Assembly: GCF_021531655.1 (NCBI RefSeq) | Contig: NZ_JADYUF010000015.1 | Location: 1-64,000 of the forward strand | Direction of reading: 5' to 3' | Source of the DNA: Leyella stercorea | Lineage (GTDB): Bacteria > Bacteroidota > Bacteroidia > Bacteroidales > Bacteroidaceae | DNA: 64,000 bases | Shown: in pieces, positions 1 through 7,361 of the stretch | Numbering within the stretch: the stretch's first letter is position 1 | Layout: each line of letters begins with the position of its first letter | Made by a program: the position numbers and the translations under genes | The notes under the pieces: generated by a model | Seen by the model: only the letters and a program-made list of their open reading frames with translations | The model's database searches: none | What the model was told of the DNA's origin: nothing

Positions 1-99
1 GACTTTACAATTCTTGCATTTTGCCATCCATATTGTTTGGAGGGCAAATGTAATATGCACCTATCGGAAATCTAGCATAGCAAGAAAAACGACAGTCGC
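1..99. other. Left-edge junction, no clear gene
   Basis: This stretch follows the premature stop of the truncated outer-membrane protein on the minus strand. It does not continue that protein in any frame. One minus-strand frame running off the window edge reads WMAKCKNCKV, which loosely recalls the zinc-ribbon start of IS1595-type transposases, but it is too short to identify. It could be an insertion or deletion junction. Confidence 0.3.
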
Positions 100-1272
100 T
101 TATCCCGAACTCAGGTTGATAGTGTTCAGCGAGTCGGTGTAGGCGAAGAGACGTGCCTGCATCTGTGGGGCTATCTTATGTTTGTAACGATAGTTTTCCG
201 ATACGGCAAACGTGCGTTCCTGGTTGGGGAAGAAGGTCTCGGTAGACTGACCTGTTGTGTTCCAACCGTCGCTATGTCCCATATTTGCACTAATGTCAAA
301 GCTATTGTTGTCGAATTTGTCAGCACCCTTAGTCTGCCAGTTGTGCTGATAATTGTACGACCCGTATTGGCTCTTGCCGTCGCCGTCGATATTAGCGTTC
401 ATTGAAGAATTCATGGTTCTGTCAATATAGCGATTGGCATTGTTTGCCTGTGCATAAACCATCTGCGGGTCGTGGTCGCTCAGCTTGCTGGCGGTGACAT
501 TAAACATGTAGCGCTTCTTTGTCTGATATTGCGCCTCAACATTGCCATACCACTTGTCAAGAAAACCTGGCTTCACCTGAATGTCGAGCACATGGTCTTC
601 ATCGCCTTCATCCTTGCCGGTATGTCGAGCCAGTTCCGACTTGCGGTCGTACAGCTTCAGCTTGCCTGCCACCTCAGCTGGCAACTGACCTATAATCTGG
701 TCGCCGCCAAACAAATTCTTGCCATTCATCATCAAGCGTATGGGTTTGTTGTTCCAGTAGAGTTTGCCGTCACGGTTCTCCACTCCTGGCAACTTTTTGA
801 TGAGTTCGTCGAGACGTGCCCCCTCCTTCAGCTTGAATGCTTCGGGATTGAAAACAATGGTGTCGCCCGACATAGTGATGCGAGGCATCTTTGCCGTCAC
901 CTCCACATCCTTCAGCATAAGGGCAGTAGGCTGAAGCTTTATGATGCCAAGATCGGTAGTGTCATTCACTTCTTTACCGTAAGCATAGTCCACCTTGCGC
1001 GCATTCTTATATCCAATCATACTGAACGTGAACATGATGCGGCCCTCCCAACTTGCATTGAGAAAGAAGCAGCCAGTACTGTCGGTCTCAGCCTGATTCT
1101 GCATCGACCATCCTGGCTGTGGATTAATCTCGCTTCGTATTGTCGCTCCAATAAGTATCTCGCCCGTCTCGGCATTAACTATCTTACCCTTGAACGTGTC
1201 GGCATGACACACAGCCGAGTGCACAAGGCAGAGCAATAACACAACAAAAAGTTTCTTTAATACGTTTTCCAT
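100..1272 (-). CDS. Truncated carboxypeptidase-regulatory-like / TonB-dependent outer-membrane protein
   Basis: The 390-aa product has a signal peptide (about residues 1-24) and a carboxypeptidase-regulatory-like beta-sandwich (about 26-115, KGKIVNAETGEILIGATI). A plug-like region follows (about 120-235, with VEVTA, GDTIVFNPEAF and LPGVE) and then the start of a barrel rich in Asn, Tyr and Gln. Relatives are normally about 800-950 aa, so more than half of the barrel is missing: the frame stops with TAA shortly after DSLNTINLSSG. It is the last gene of the sigma/anti-sigma/TlpA operon and would sit in the outer membrane. It is probably non-functional unless the stop is a sequencing or assembly artefact. 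SusC-like transport is not indicated, since there is no SusD partner. Confidence 0.7.
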   Translation of the reverse strand: MENVLKKLFVVLLLCLVHSAVCHADTFKGKIVNAETGEILIGATIRSEINPQPGWSMQNQAETDSTGCFFLNASWEGRIMFTFSMIGYKNARKVDYAYGKEVNDTTDLGIIKLQPTALMLKDVEVTAKMPRITMSGDTIVFNPEAFKLKEGARLDELIKKLPGVENRDGKLYWNNKPIRLMMNGKNLFGGDQIIGQLPAEVAGKLKLYDRKSELARHTGKDEGDEDHVLDIQVKPGFLDKWYGNVEAQYQTKKRYMFNVTASKLSDHDPQMVYAQANNANRYIDRTMNSSMNANIDGDGKSQYGSYNYQHNWQTKGADKFDNNSFDISANMGHSDGWNTTGQSTETFFPNQERTFAVSENYRYKHKIAPQMQARLFAYTDSLNTINLSSG

Positions 1273-1360
1273 ACGCTGATTATTTTAAATATGGTGCCAA
1301 TTCTGACGTTTTGATTATATAACGTATTAAAGCATTATTTTTGAACAGCATTAACATGCA

Positions 1361-2122
1361 TTAACAGCAACCAGCTAATGTTTCTATCTGTTGTAATATA
1401 TCACTGCTGGCATTATTATTAACGCCATGCTTGCAATATCTTACAATGCCATCCTTATCTACAACAATGGTCAATGGATAGCCCTCATTGCCCACTCTTT
1501 TGGTGAAATACGTGTCATTGGCAATATGCGTCCAATTAAAGCCTTCCTTCTCCGTGATTTGCTTCACCTTGTCGACATTCTCGAAATTGGCTGAAACGAA
1601 CTGTACATCAGGATATTTGTCTTTCCACGTCGATAGGATTGGCATCTCCCTACGGCACGGTCCGCAACCAGAATACCACACATTTACAACCGTTACACGA
1701 CCTTTAAGTGCATCCTTGGTCCATGTCTTGCCATCAATATCTTTCTCTACGAAATCATCCGGCAGAGCTTTGCCAACTATAAACTTTTCGACACCAGTTG
1801 AACTGATAAGCTTTTTCATCTTGGCAAAGTTCAGAGCTCCTTCCTCAAGTTGCTCACCATTAAGCACCTTCTCAAAAGGAATCTCATACTTCTTTATTGA
1901 CTGCGGCACCTTGAAGTCGTCGCCTACCAAGAGATTTACAACCCTATTTCCGTCCTTATCAGCAAGAGCCATTATCGAACTGCTAATCTTAAAAGCCTCA
2001 TCCATCGGCAATTCCTTAGAAAAATAATGGCCTCCAATTCTATACATTGGAACAATCTTGTCCTGTGCTATCATCTGAGATGCGACACATAAAAAGCCGA
2101 ATAGTAACAATAGTTTTTTCAT
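1361..2122 (-). CDS. TlpA-like thiol-disulfide oxidoreductase
   Basis: Predicted periplasmic 253-aa protein. The start was placed at the ATG before KKLLLLFGFLCVASQ, which gives a clean signal peptide; an in-frame ATG 21 nt upstream would add MIRNNQY. Residues about 20-125 form a family-specific N-terminal region. Residues about 130-253 are a thioredoxin fold with the redox motif CGPC (Cys153/Cys156) in VVNVWYSGCGPCRREMP and a cis-Pro region GYPLTIVVD. Proteins of this type reduce or isomerise disulfides outside the cytoplasm. It lies between the plug-like gene and the outer-membrane protein gene, so it probably serves the redox state of envelope proteins made under the same sigma factor. The substrate is unknown. 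Confidence 0.85.
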   Translation of the reverse strand: MKKLLLLFGFLCVASQMIAQDKIVPMYRIGGHYFSKELPMDEAFKISSSIMALADKDGNRVVNLLVGDDFKVPQSIKKYEIPFEKVLNGEQLEEGALNFAKMKKLISSTGVEKFIVGKALPDDFVEKDIDGKTWTKDALKGRVTVVNVWYSGCGPCRREMPILSTWKDKYPDVQFVSANFENVDKVKQITEKEGFNWTHIANDTYFTKRVGNEGYPLTIVVDKDGIVRYCKHGVNNNASSDILQQIETLAGCC

Positions 2123-2163
2123 ATATTGATTATTTCTTATCATAGTAATTCATTACACAAGCA

Positions 2164-2763
2164 TCACTTTGTCTTGATAATACAGATATCATGCGTCTTG
2201 CCCACTTCCCCATAGTCCATAGCAGCCTTTGAGCCACGCTTCAGCACAACGATATTTGAGATTTTCGATGGTGCAATGTCTTTCACTTCCTGAGACGTTG
2301 CCGACTTGCCATCTACTACATACTGGACATTATCCTTGCTTGCCTTGGTGAAGATTTTCAGCACACCGTTCTTCCCTTTCTCTCCGTAGGCGTTGGCTAC
2401 GTCTGACCCAGGCTTGTACACATTTATCGAACTAATGTCGCCAGGTTTGATATAGTTGATAGAGCCACTGTATTCCTTACCATCCACAACAAACAAAGCC
2501 TTTGATGTGATGTGCTGCACTTTAGACGTCACTTTCAATGGTCGGTTTTTCAAACTATCAGGCAATATGTCGTCAGTATGTACATTATAAATATCACCTT
2601 TTTCATTCTTGATAACATTAAACGAGAGAATCTTCTTTCCAGTTAGTTGCGAACCGTCGAAATTCTCTATCTTCTCGCCATTAATGATAAAGACGTTTTC
2701 TTGCGCATACGATGCTGCTGCCACAAAGAGCGCAATAAATGTAATGACAAAAAACTTTTTCAT
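2164..2763 (-). CDS. Periplasmic protein with two TonB-plug-like repeats
   Basis: 199 aa with a signal peptide (about 1-20, cut after SYA). Two homologous blocks lie at about residues 89-137 (FVVDGKEYSG...INVYKPGSDVANAYGEKGKNGVLKIFTK) and 146-197 (YVVDGKSATS...IVVLKRGSKAAMDYGEVGKTHDICIIKTK). Both have the pattern of a TonB-receptor plug domain: V-D-G-x, I-x-x-I-x-V-x-K, A-x-x-Y-G-x-x-G. No barrel follows, so the plugs are free-standing and soluble. It sits between the anti-sigma gene and tlpA. It may be part of the signal input to the anti-sigma protein or bind a TonB-box-like partner; that role is inference. Confidence 0.6.
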   Translation of the reverse strand: MKKFFVITFIALFVAAASYAQENVFIINGEKIENFDGSQLTGKKILSFNVIKNEKGDIYNVHTDDILPDSLKNRPLKVTSKVQHITSKALFVVDGKEYSGSINYIKPGDISSINVYKPGSDVANAYGEKGKNGVLKIFTKASKDNVQYVVDGKSATSQEVKDIAPSKISNIVVLKRGSKAAMDYGEVGKTHDICIIKTK

Positions 2764-2812
2764 AAGTATAATATTTTAAGTTGTTTATTATTTCTATCGA
2801 GAGCTATAGGTT

Positions 2813-3550
2813 TTAATTGAGTGCAATAAGCTGACTGCTCAACTCATCGTCAGAACATGAGACAATGAAGGAGGCAGACGTTCCATCATCATAACATTTG
2901 GTCACAATGTTTGCCTCACCCACTTTTCTTATTTCATAACTTTCCACCTGTTCGTTTGGTAATGTGACCGTAGCGATGATATTATCAACCCTATTGACTA
3001 CACTTGGTTCGACTGTAGGCAATCGCTTTTTGGTCAATCGCTTGGATTGAGTCTTCCTTTGAGTGTTATTATCAACCCTTTCCTCTGTAGATTTTTCTAT
3101 TGTGTCAGTATCATGTGTCTTGACAATGCCCACATCATATTTTACCTCGTCTGCCTTTTTCGGTTTTTCTACAGCAACCATATTGTCTACATCAGAAGTA
3201 TTGCCTGTAAAAGCTGCCCATGGTCGGATAGCAACGAATGCCACTACTACTGCTACACATGCCGCAACAGCCACCCAACGCCATACATGTGATGTATGTT
3301 TTGGCAGTATATGCGCTGCAGAGGGTTCAACAGCCACATCAGATGTGAGCATTGCATCAAGTTCCGCAATGCTGAAGTTGTAATCATCGGTCTTGAAGCT
3401 ACGAAACATCTCCTTATATACCTGCCATTCCGCAGGAATATCATCAGCTGTATCGAAGTATTCTGCAAGCTGCTGTTCCTCAAGTTCAGTAGTAAGACCA
3501 TCAACAAACTTGCCCAACAGTTTTTCTATATATTCTCTTGAGTATTTCAT
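2813..3550 (-). CDS. Probable membrane anti-sigma factor
   Basis: 245 aa. Residues 1-75 are a cytoplasmic acidic helical segment with the opening often seen in Bacteroidota anti-sigma genes (KLLGKFVDGLTTELEEQQL). One transmembrane helix covers about 91-108 (WVAVAACVAVVVAFVAI), and a Lys/Glu/Thr-rich extracytoplasmic domain follows. The start codon overlaps the stop of the sigma-factor gene by 4 nt (3547-3550), implying translational coupling. A classical zinc anti-sigma HxxxCxxC motif is not visible and no FecR domain is obvious, so the family is assigned from topology and context rather than signature residues. Confidence 0.6.
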   Translation of the reverse strand: MKYSREYIEKLLGKFVDGLTTELEEQQLAEYFDTADDIPAEWQVYKEMFRSFKTDDYNFSIAELDAMLTSDVAVEPSAAHILPKHTSHVWRWVAVAACVAVVVAFVAIRPWAAFTGNTSDVDNMVAVEKPKKADEVKYDVGIVKTHDTDTIEKSTEERVDNNTQRKTQSKRLTKKRLPTVEPSVVNRVDNIIATVTLPNEQVESYEIRKVGEANIVTKCYDDGTSASFIVSCSDDELSSQLIALN

Positions 3551-4041
3551 TGTTTTGCCTTTTTAAGATTCTTAATAAGTTCCATTCGTGCCTTGCTTAT
3601 CATTCCACGCACCGAGCTTTCCGTAGTGCCGAGTATACGTGCAATATCTGCATACGGCATATTCTCGACGTTGCGCATCCGTATAATGGCACGATGCCTG
3701 TCGCTAAGTGCGCTGATACTCTGTTTCAGCATACGGTCACTCTCTTTAATTTCCAGTTGGTTATGCGGATTGTCAGCATTAGCCATATATCCAACCTTCT
3801 CTATCTGCACATTACATCTTGCGCCACGAAGCATGTTAAGCGATACATTCCTACACACAACCGAAGCCATGTGCTGCATCTTTGTAGCATCCGCTACACG
3901 CTCACGTACAGTCCACAGTTTCAAGAGAGTTTCCTGAACAGCATCCTCAGCGTCAGAGCCATTACCAAGATAGTGCATAGCCTGCTTGAGCAAACCATCG
4001 CGCAGACTCTCTGCACCATTCACAAACTCTTGTATTTTCAC
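3547..4041 (-). CDS. ECF-type RNA polymerase sigma factor
   Basis: 164 aa with the two-domain layout of extracytoplasmic-function sigma factors. Region 2 is at about 15-80 (GNGSDAEDAVQETLLKLW, the core-binding and -10 recognition part). Region 4 is at about 108-158 (LSDRHRAIIRMRNVENMPYADIARILGTTESSVRGMISKAR, a helix-turn-helix for the -35 element). It is first in an operon with an anti-sigma-like protein, a plug-like protein, TlpA and an outer-membrane protein, and is probably released by an envelope signal. A minus-strand TAnnTTTG-type -7 box (reading CAAAACTA on the plus strand) lies at 4102-4109, about 60 nt upstream. It may respond to its own product, but no autoregulatory site can be proved from sequence. 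Confidence 0.9.
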   Translation of the reverse strand: MKIQEFVNGAESLRDGLLKQAMHYLGNGSDAEDAVQETLLKLWTVRERVADATKMQHMASVVCRNVSLNMLRGARCNVQIEKVGYMANADNPHNQLEIKESDRMLKQSISALSDRHRAIIRMRNVENMPYADIARILGTTESSVRGMISKARMELIKNLKKAKQ

Positions 4042-4082
4042 GTCATTTCTTTCTATTTGTTTTTACATTAATAATAACACAA

Positions 4083-4112
4083 GAGTTATTATTTCGCTAC
4101 GCAAAACTAATA
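4083..4112. repeat. 30-bp direct repeat, copy 1
   Basis: This 30-mer starts GAGTTATTATTTC and ends CAAAACTAATA. It recurs at 5233-5262 with 2 mismatches (28/30). Copy 1 contains the putative -7 box of the sigma-factor promoter on the minus strand. The two copies bracket the broken Rpn-type gene and the 21-bp array. Confidence 0.8.
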
Positions 4113-4200
4113 TTTTTTATCATAAATCTCGATTATTATTAGTAAATTTGCCACATATAATATATAGTCACAGTCGTCAACCCGTAAATACTTTTCCATT

Positions 4201-5093
4201 ATGAGATATCTTGACCCAAAGCCGACCTTACTTTCAAAAAGATATTCGGCGAGCATAAGGACTTGCTCATCAGTCTTCTTAATGCTCTGTTGCCATTGGC
4301 TGACGACGAGCAGATCGAGAGTGTGGAGTATCTCTCGCCCGAACTTGTGCCCGACACTTATGTAGGCAAAAACAGTATAGTAGATGTGAGATGCCGCGAC
4401 GTGAAGAACCGTCAGTTTATTGTCGAGATGCAGATGCTGTGGACAGAAGCTTTCAAGCAGCGCGTGCTGTTTAACGCTTCCAAGGCCTTTGTGCGCCAAC
4501 TTGACAAAAAGCGCAAGTATGAATTGCTTCAACCTGTCTACTCGCTCAATCTTGTAAACGAAATCTTCATAAAGGAATACCCCGATGAGTTTATCCACAA
4601 CTATAACGTTGTGCACGAGTTGCATAGCAACGAGATTATCGACGGACTGCATTTCACATTCGTAGAGCTTCCCAAGTTTCAGGCTCATTCCATCAAAGAA
4701 AAGAAAATGGCTGTGCTGTGGCTTAGGTTCCTTACAGAGATTGACGAACAGACAAAGGAAGTGCCGCAAGAACTCTTGGACAATCCTGAAACCTCAAAGG
4801 CATTGAAAACTGTAGAGGAATCTGCTATGTCGAAAAACGAGCTGCTTGCCTACGAGGACTTTTGGGATAAACTTGGCGCAGAACGCCTGCTGTTTGTTGA
4901 TCCCAATAGGAGAAGTATGGAGGAAGGCAGAGAGGAAGGACGCAAAGAGGGAAGAGAAGAAGGACGCAAAGAAGGAGTAAAAGGGGGTCGTGCTGATGTG
5001 GCAAGAAATCTATTAAGCATAGGTATGACATTAGAAGACATTGCCAAAGTTACCGGGCTGGAGATACATGATATTGAACAGCTGAATAATTAA
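4201..5093 (+). pseudogene. Rpn-family PD-(D/E)XK nuclease / putative transposase, 5' frameshift
   Basis: From ATG at 4201 the frame reads MRYLDPKP; then one base appears to be missing at about 4222. In the next frame the family sequence continues without gap (DLTFKKIFGEHKDLLISLLNALLPL) to the stop at 5093, giving about 297 aa. The nuclease core is visible: DVRCRD...FIVEMQM (acidic plus Glu-x-Gln motif). The tail has the typical charged EGREEGRKEG stretch and a terminal helix-turn-helix-like GMTLEDIAKVTGLE. The family promotes recA-independent recombination in Escherichia coli (Rpn proteins) and is often annotated as a transposase. Without correction the longest frame starts at a TTG at 4263. 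The shift may be a real mutation or a base-calling error. Confidence 0.8.
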
Positions 5094-5121
5094 AAAGAAG
5101 ACAATAAAGAGTAAAAAGACT

Positions 5122-5205
5122 TCGTATCATGCCATGAAACGGTCGTATCAAGCCATGAAACGGTCATTTCAAGGTATGATACGATCATTTCAAGGCGCAG
5201 AACCC
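5122..5205. repeat. 21-bp imperfect tandem array, four units, arms inverted
   Basis: Units begin at 5122, 5143, 5164 and 5185. Units 1-2 share TCGTATCA-GCCATGAAACGG. Units 3-4 start TCATTTCAAGG, and unit 3 is close to the reverse complement of unit 1 (about 16 of 18 matching). The whole array is therefore a large dyad. Unit 1 contains the perfect interrupted palindrome TCATG-C-CATGA. Confidence 0.8.
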
Positions 5206-5232
5206 TACCGGATACTTATTTAAACAGCGCAT

Positions 5233-5262
5233 GAGTTATTATTTCACTACACAAAACTAATA
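5233..5262. repeat. 30-bp direct repeat, copy 2
   Basis: 28/30 identical to 4083-4112. Here no minus-strand gene starts just downstream, so the promoter-like part has no evident target. It may be left over from a duplication or insertion that carried the Rpn-type gene. Confidence 0.8.
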
Positions 5263-5340
5263 AATTCGGAAGATTAAGTTGTAAGTTCGGCTATTTATTT
5301 GTAACTTCACAACGAAATATCAAAACCACAAGGCTATGGA

Positions 5341-5691
5341 GATGCAAGAGATAAGAAAAATAACGAGCGCAACTTCCAAACCGTGTTCTATCTCATCTTC
5401 AATCTTATGGGAGCTTATATCAAGGTGGAGGAATGTAGCGCAATAGGCTGAGCAGATGCCGTGCTGCACTTGCCAGACGCCATATACGTGATAGAGCTAA
5501 AGTATGACGGTTCTGCCGACGCTGCCCTGAAACAAATCAACGACAAGGGTTATCTTATTCCGTATTCGGCAGAAGGCAAGCGACTGATAAAGGTTGGTGT
5601 AAACTACGACAGCCTTAAACGAACAATTGGAGAATGGAGAATCGTGAACATTACATCACCTCCCTTGTTGCAGCAGGATATTTGCAGATGA
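5341..5691 (+). pseudogene. C-terminal remnant of an AAA-ATPase-like / PD-(D/E)XK protein
   Basis: Only the C-terminal nuclease domain survives: NNERNFQTVFYLIFNLMG, then AYIKVEECSAIG, an in-frame TGA at 5449-5451, then [20 protein letters not shown] and [26 protein letters not shown]. Full-length relatives are over 500 aa, with an AAA-ATPase-like N-terminus that is absent here. The TGA stands where the family usually has Arg (GRxD), consistent with CGA to TGA. The nuclease residues ELKYDG are intact, but without a start region the gene is almost certainly dead. The part after the stop could be read from a GTG at 5461 as a 76-aa peptide. Confidence 0.8.
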
Positions 5692-5752
5692 CTAATCCGG
5701 ATAATCCTACAGCAAGTAATCAAAAATACAAGAAAGTAAACATAAGATAAGA

Positions 5753-6517
5753 ATGGATTCATTATTTCTACTTCAGTTTGCATGTTTTATATTCATGCTC
5801 GTCAATGCCTTCATCGTGGCACTCTCTCATCTGCATGTTAGATGGGAAAACAAGCGGTATGAGCGTTCACGATGGATGATTGTTGTCGCCTTGATAGGAT
5901 TGGCGATACAATATGCCGTGCAGATGGTTTGCGGATTCCGTGCCATGAACGATAATTTAGGCGCGGTCATCAATATCCTCGTTTATACCCCATGTTTTTC
6001 ACTTATCTCCATGGGAATCTACAACATAGAGGCCACACGTTCCAACCTCAGAAAGATGATACTGATGTGTAGTGGCATTTATGCTGCCATCATTGTGGTC
6101 TTTTGCGTGGGTATCAGTCTTCATCATAGCCTGTATATCAGAGAGGGGCTTTATCTGATGCTGACTCTGTTTTGCGTAAGTGTTTTCTATTGCATATACA
6201 TGATTATTCAGGAGATGATCAGGCGTAAAAATATGTTGGAGACAATGGCGGCAACGGATTTGTTGCCTTACGTAAGATATTCGCGTGCAAGTGTAATCAT
6301 TCTATGGCTCGCAGTTCTCGCCATGCCAGTTGCCATATTTTCTACTACCTTATTATATATAGTAGGTCCAGCTGTATTGCTTGCCTTGTTGTTCTTCAAT
6401 CTTACGTTTATCGCTCTCGGCAGCAGATATATTCCAACAGAAGAGCTATTGGATAAAGAAGAGGAAAATCAACGAAGCGGGGGGATAGAAAAAAAAAACT
6501 TTACAGCAATTATCTGA
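5753..6517 (+). CDS. Polytopic membrane sensor half of a split AraC-type regulator
   Basis: 254 aa with about seven hydrophobic helices, for example at 4-25, 40-62, 72-92, 105-125, 133-155, 176-200 and 203-222, followed by a charged linker. The frame ends in unrelated residues (NFTAII) just after a run of ten A residues at 6489-6498. With nine A residues the frame would run on into TLQQLSEERRNFIQNSLDQW and the AraC helix-turn-helix, giving one protein of about 376 aa. This sensor-plus-AraC form is known in Bacteroidota. It lies immediately upstream of a fimbrial locus, which it may control. Whether this half alone is made and functional cannot be told from sequence. Confidence 0.75.
   Translation: MDSLFLLQFACFIFMLVNAFIVALSHLHVRWENKRYERSRWMIVVALIGLAIQYAVQMVCGFRAMNDNLGAVINILVYTPCFSLISMGIYNIEATRSNLRKMILMCSGIYAAIIVVFCVGISLHHSLYIREGLYLMLTLFCVSVFYCIYMIIQEMIRRKNMLETMAATDLLPYVRYSRASVIILWLAVLAMPVAIFSTTLLYIVGPAVLLALLFFNLTFIALGSRYIPTEELLDKEEENQRSGGIEKKNFTAII
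6489..6498 (+). promoter_or_regulatory. A10 homopolymer at the frame break (possible slippage site)
   Basis: Ten consecutive A residues place the membrane half and the DNA-binding half of the regulator one base out of frame. Loss of one A fuses them. Such tracts mutate readily by slipped-strand pairing or allow transcriptional slippage; they are also frequent sequencing-error sites. Confidence 0.55.
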
Positions 6518-6881
6518 GGAGCGCAGAAACTTTATCCAAAACAGTCTTGACCAATGGTGTATGGATTTGGGCTATAAAGATTGTAATGTAAACATGTTGA
6601 CGCTTTCTCGTACACTTTGTATATCAAAGAACGAATTGAGCCAGTTTTTCGACCAATGCTTGCACTCCAACTTTCGAATATGGCTCAGCGAAATACGTCT
6701 CAACGCTGCAAAAAAGATGATGTTGGAATATCCTGATTATAGCAACGACATCATTTCAGCTGAGTGTGGATTCTCTTGTCGCACTCATCTTTACCGAATC
6801 TTCAAAATAAAAGAAGGCTGTTCTCCTACAGAATGGAGGGGCTCCCGACATACTGATGTAGCACAAAATGTTTCTTTATAA
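6492..6881 (+). CDS. AraC-type DNA-binding half of the split regulator
   Basis: In this frame the sequence after the A tract reads KKTLQQLSEERRNFIQNSLD and on to a C-terminal AraC/XylS domain with two helix-turn-helix units (LTLSRTLCISKNELSQFF and NDIISAECGFSCRTHLYRIFK, then the family ending SPTEWR). The first in-frame ATG is at 6561 (MDLGYKDCN), which would give a 106-aa DNA-binding fragment. The coding quality upstream of that ATG shows that the original gene was fused to the membrane half. Its likely target is the adjacent fimbrial operon, by position only. Confidence 0.75.
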   Translation, partial: KKTLQQLSEERRNFIQNSLDQWCMDLGYKDCNVNMLTLSRTLCISKNELSQFFDQCLHSNFRIWLSEIRLNAAKKMMLEYPDYSNDIISAECGFSCRTHLYRIFKIKEGCSPTEWRGSRHTDVAQNVSL

Positions 6882-6920
6882 AATACCAAAGAAAAAGTAG
6901 AATTTTTATCGTCAAACGGC

Positions 6921-6960
6921 CAAAAAGGTGTCGCATTCGTAGGAATGCGACACCTTTTTG
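6921..6960. terminator. Perfect 18-bp hairpin
   Basis: Arms CAAAAAGGTGTCGCATTC and GAATGCGACACCTTTTTG pair perfectly around a 4-nt GTAG loop, with T5 at the 3' end of the hairpin. It is a strong terminator candidate after the regulator gene. A third copy of GAATGCGACAC lies at 6965-6975. Confidence 0.8.
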
Positions 6961-7028
6961 GTATGAATGCGACACATGAACATGGCAAGTGGAAACTCCT
7001 TTCAAATGAAAAAAACTATTTTTGCAAC

Positions 7029-7274
7029 ATGAAGGGAATAATAGAAACTATGCCAAGGATAGAGTTAGCCCTGATCATCATCGGGGTGTTTGTACTCATA
7101 TTATGTATTATCTTCGGATATGCCATGATATATGAGTACAGGATGTATCTTGAGAATCATTGGAAGGCTCGCTATAGCTTTCGTGACTTCATCAAGAGAG
7201 AACGCTTTTATATCTTTTTGCTGTTGGCATCCATATTTATCTTGCTGACAAACCTCTTGTATTTCCTGGAGTGA
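7029..7274 (+). CDS. Small two-helix membrane protein
   Basis: 81 aa from the ATG at 7029; a second in-frame Met (MPRIELAL) would give about 73 aa. A longer in-frame start at 6945 falls inside the terminator hairpin and is unlikely. Two hydrophobic helices are clear: about 12-36 (IELALIIIGVFVLILCIIFGYAM) and 61-79 (FYIFLLLASIFILLTNLLYF). They are separated by a basic, aromatic loop (EYRMYLENHWKARYSFRDFIKRER). No family is recognised. It sits between the regulator and the OmpA-like gene and could act in the same envelope system. Confidence 0.55.
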   Translation: MKGIIETMPRIELALIIIGVFVLILCIIFGYAMIYEYRMYLENHWKARYSFRDFIKRERFYIFLLLASIFILLTNLLYFLE

Positions 7275-7361
7275 TTTTCGGATAGAATGGATGAATTAGC
7301 TTTATGGTGGATACCTGTCTTGTAATTGGAGACAGATCCTTACTTTTACGATAAAAAATAA

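Noticed and set aside
4107..4769. A 220-aa minus-strand ORF opposite the Rpn-type gene
   Set aside because: It is a shadow: the plus-strand frame has a clear family match and the minus frame does not.
5449..5451. Selenocysteine or recoded TGA
   Set aside because: There is no selenoprotein family, no visible SECIS-like stem, and the 5' part of the gene is missing anyway. A nonsense mutation is simpler.
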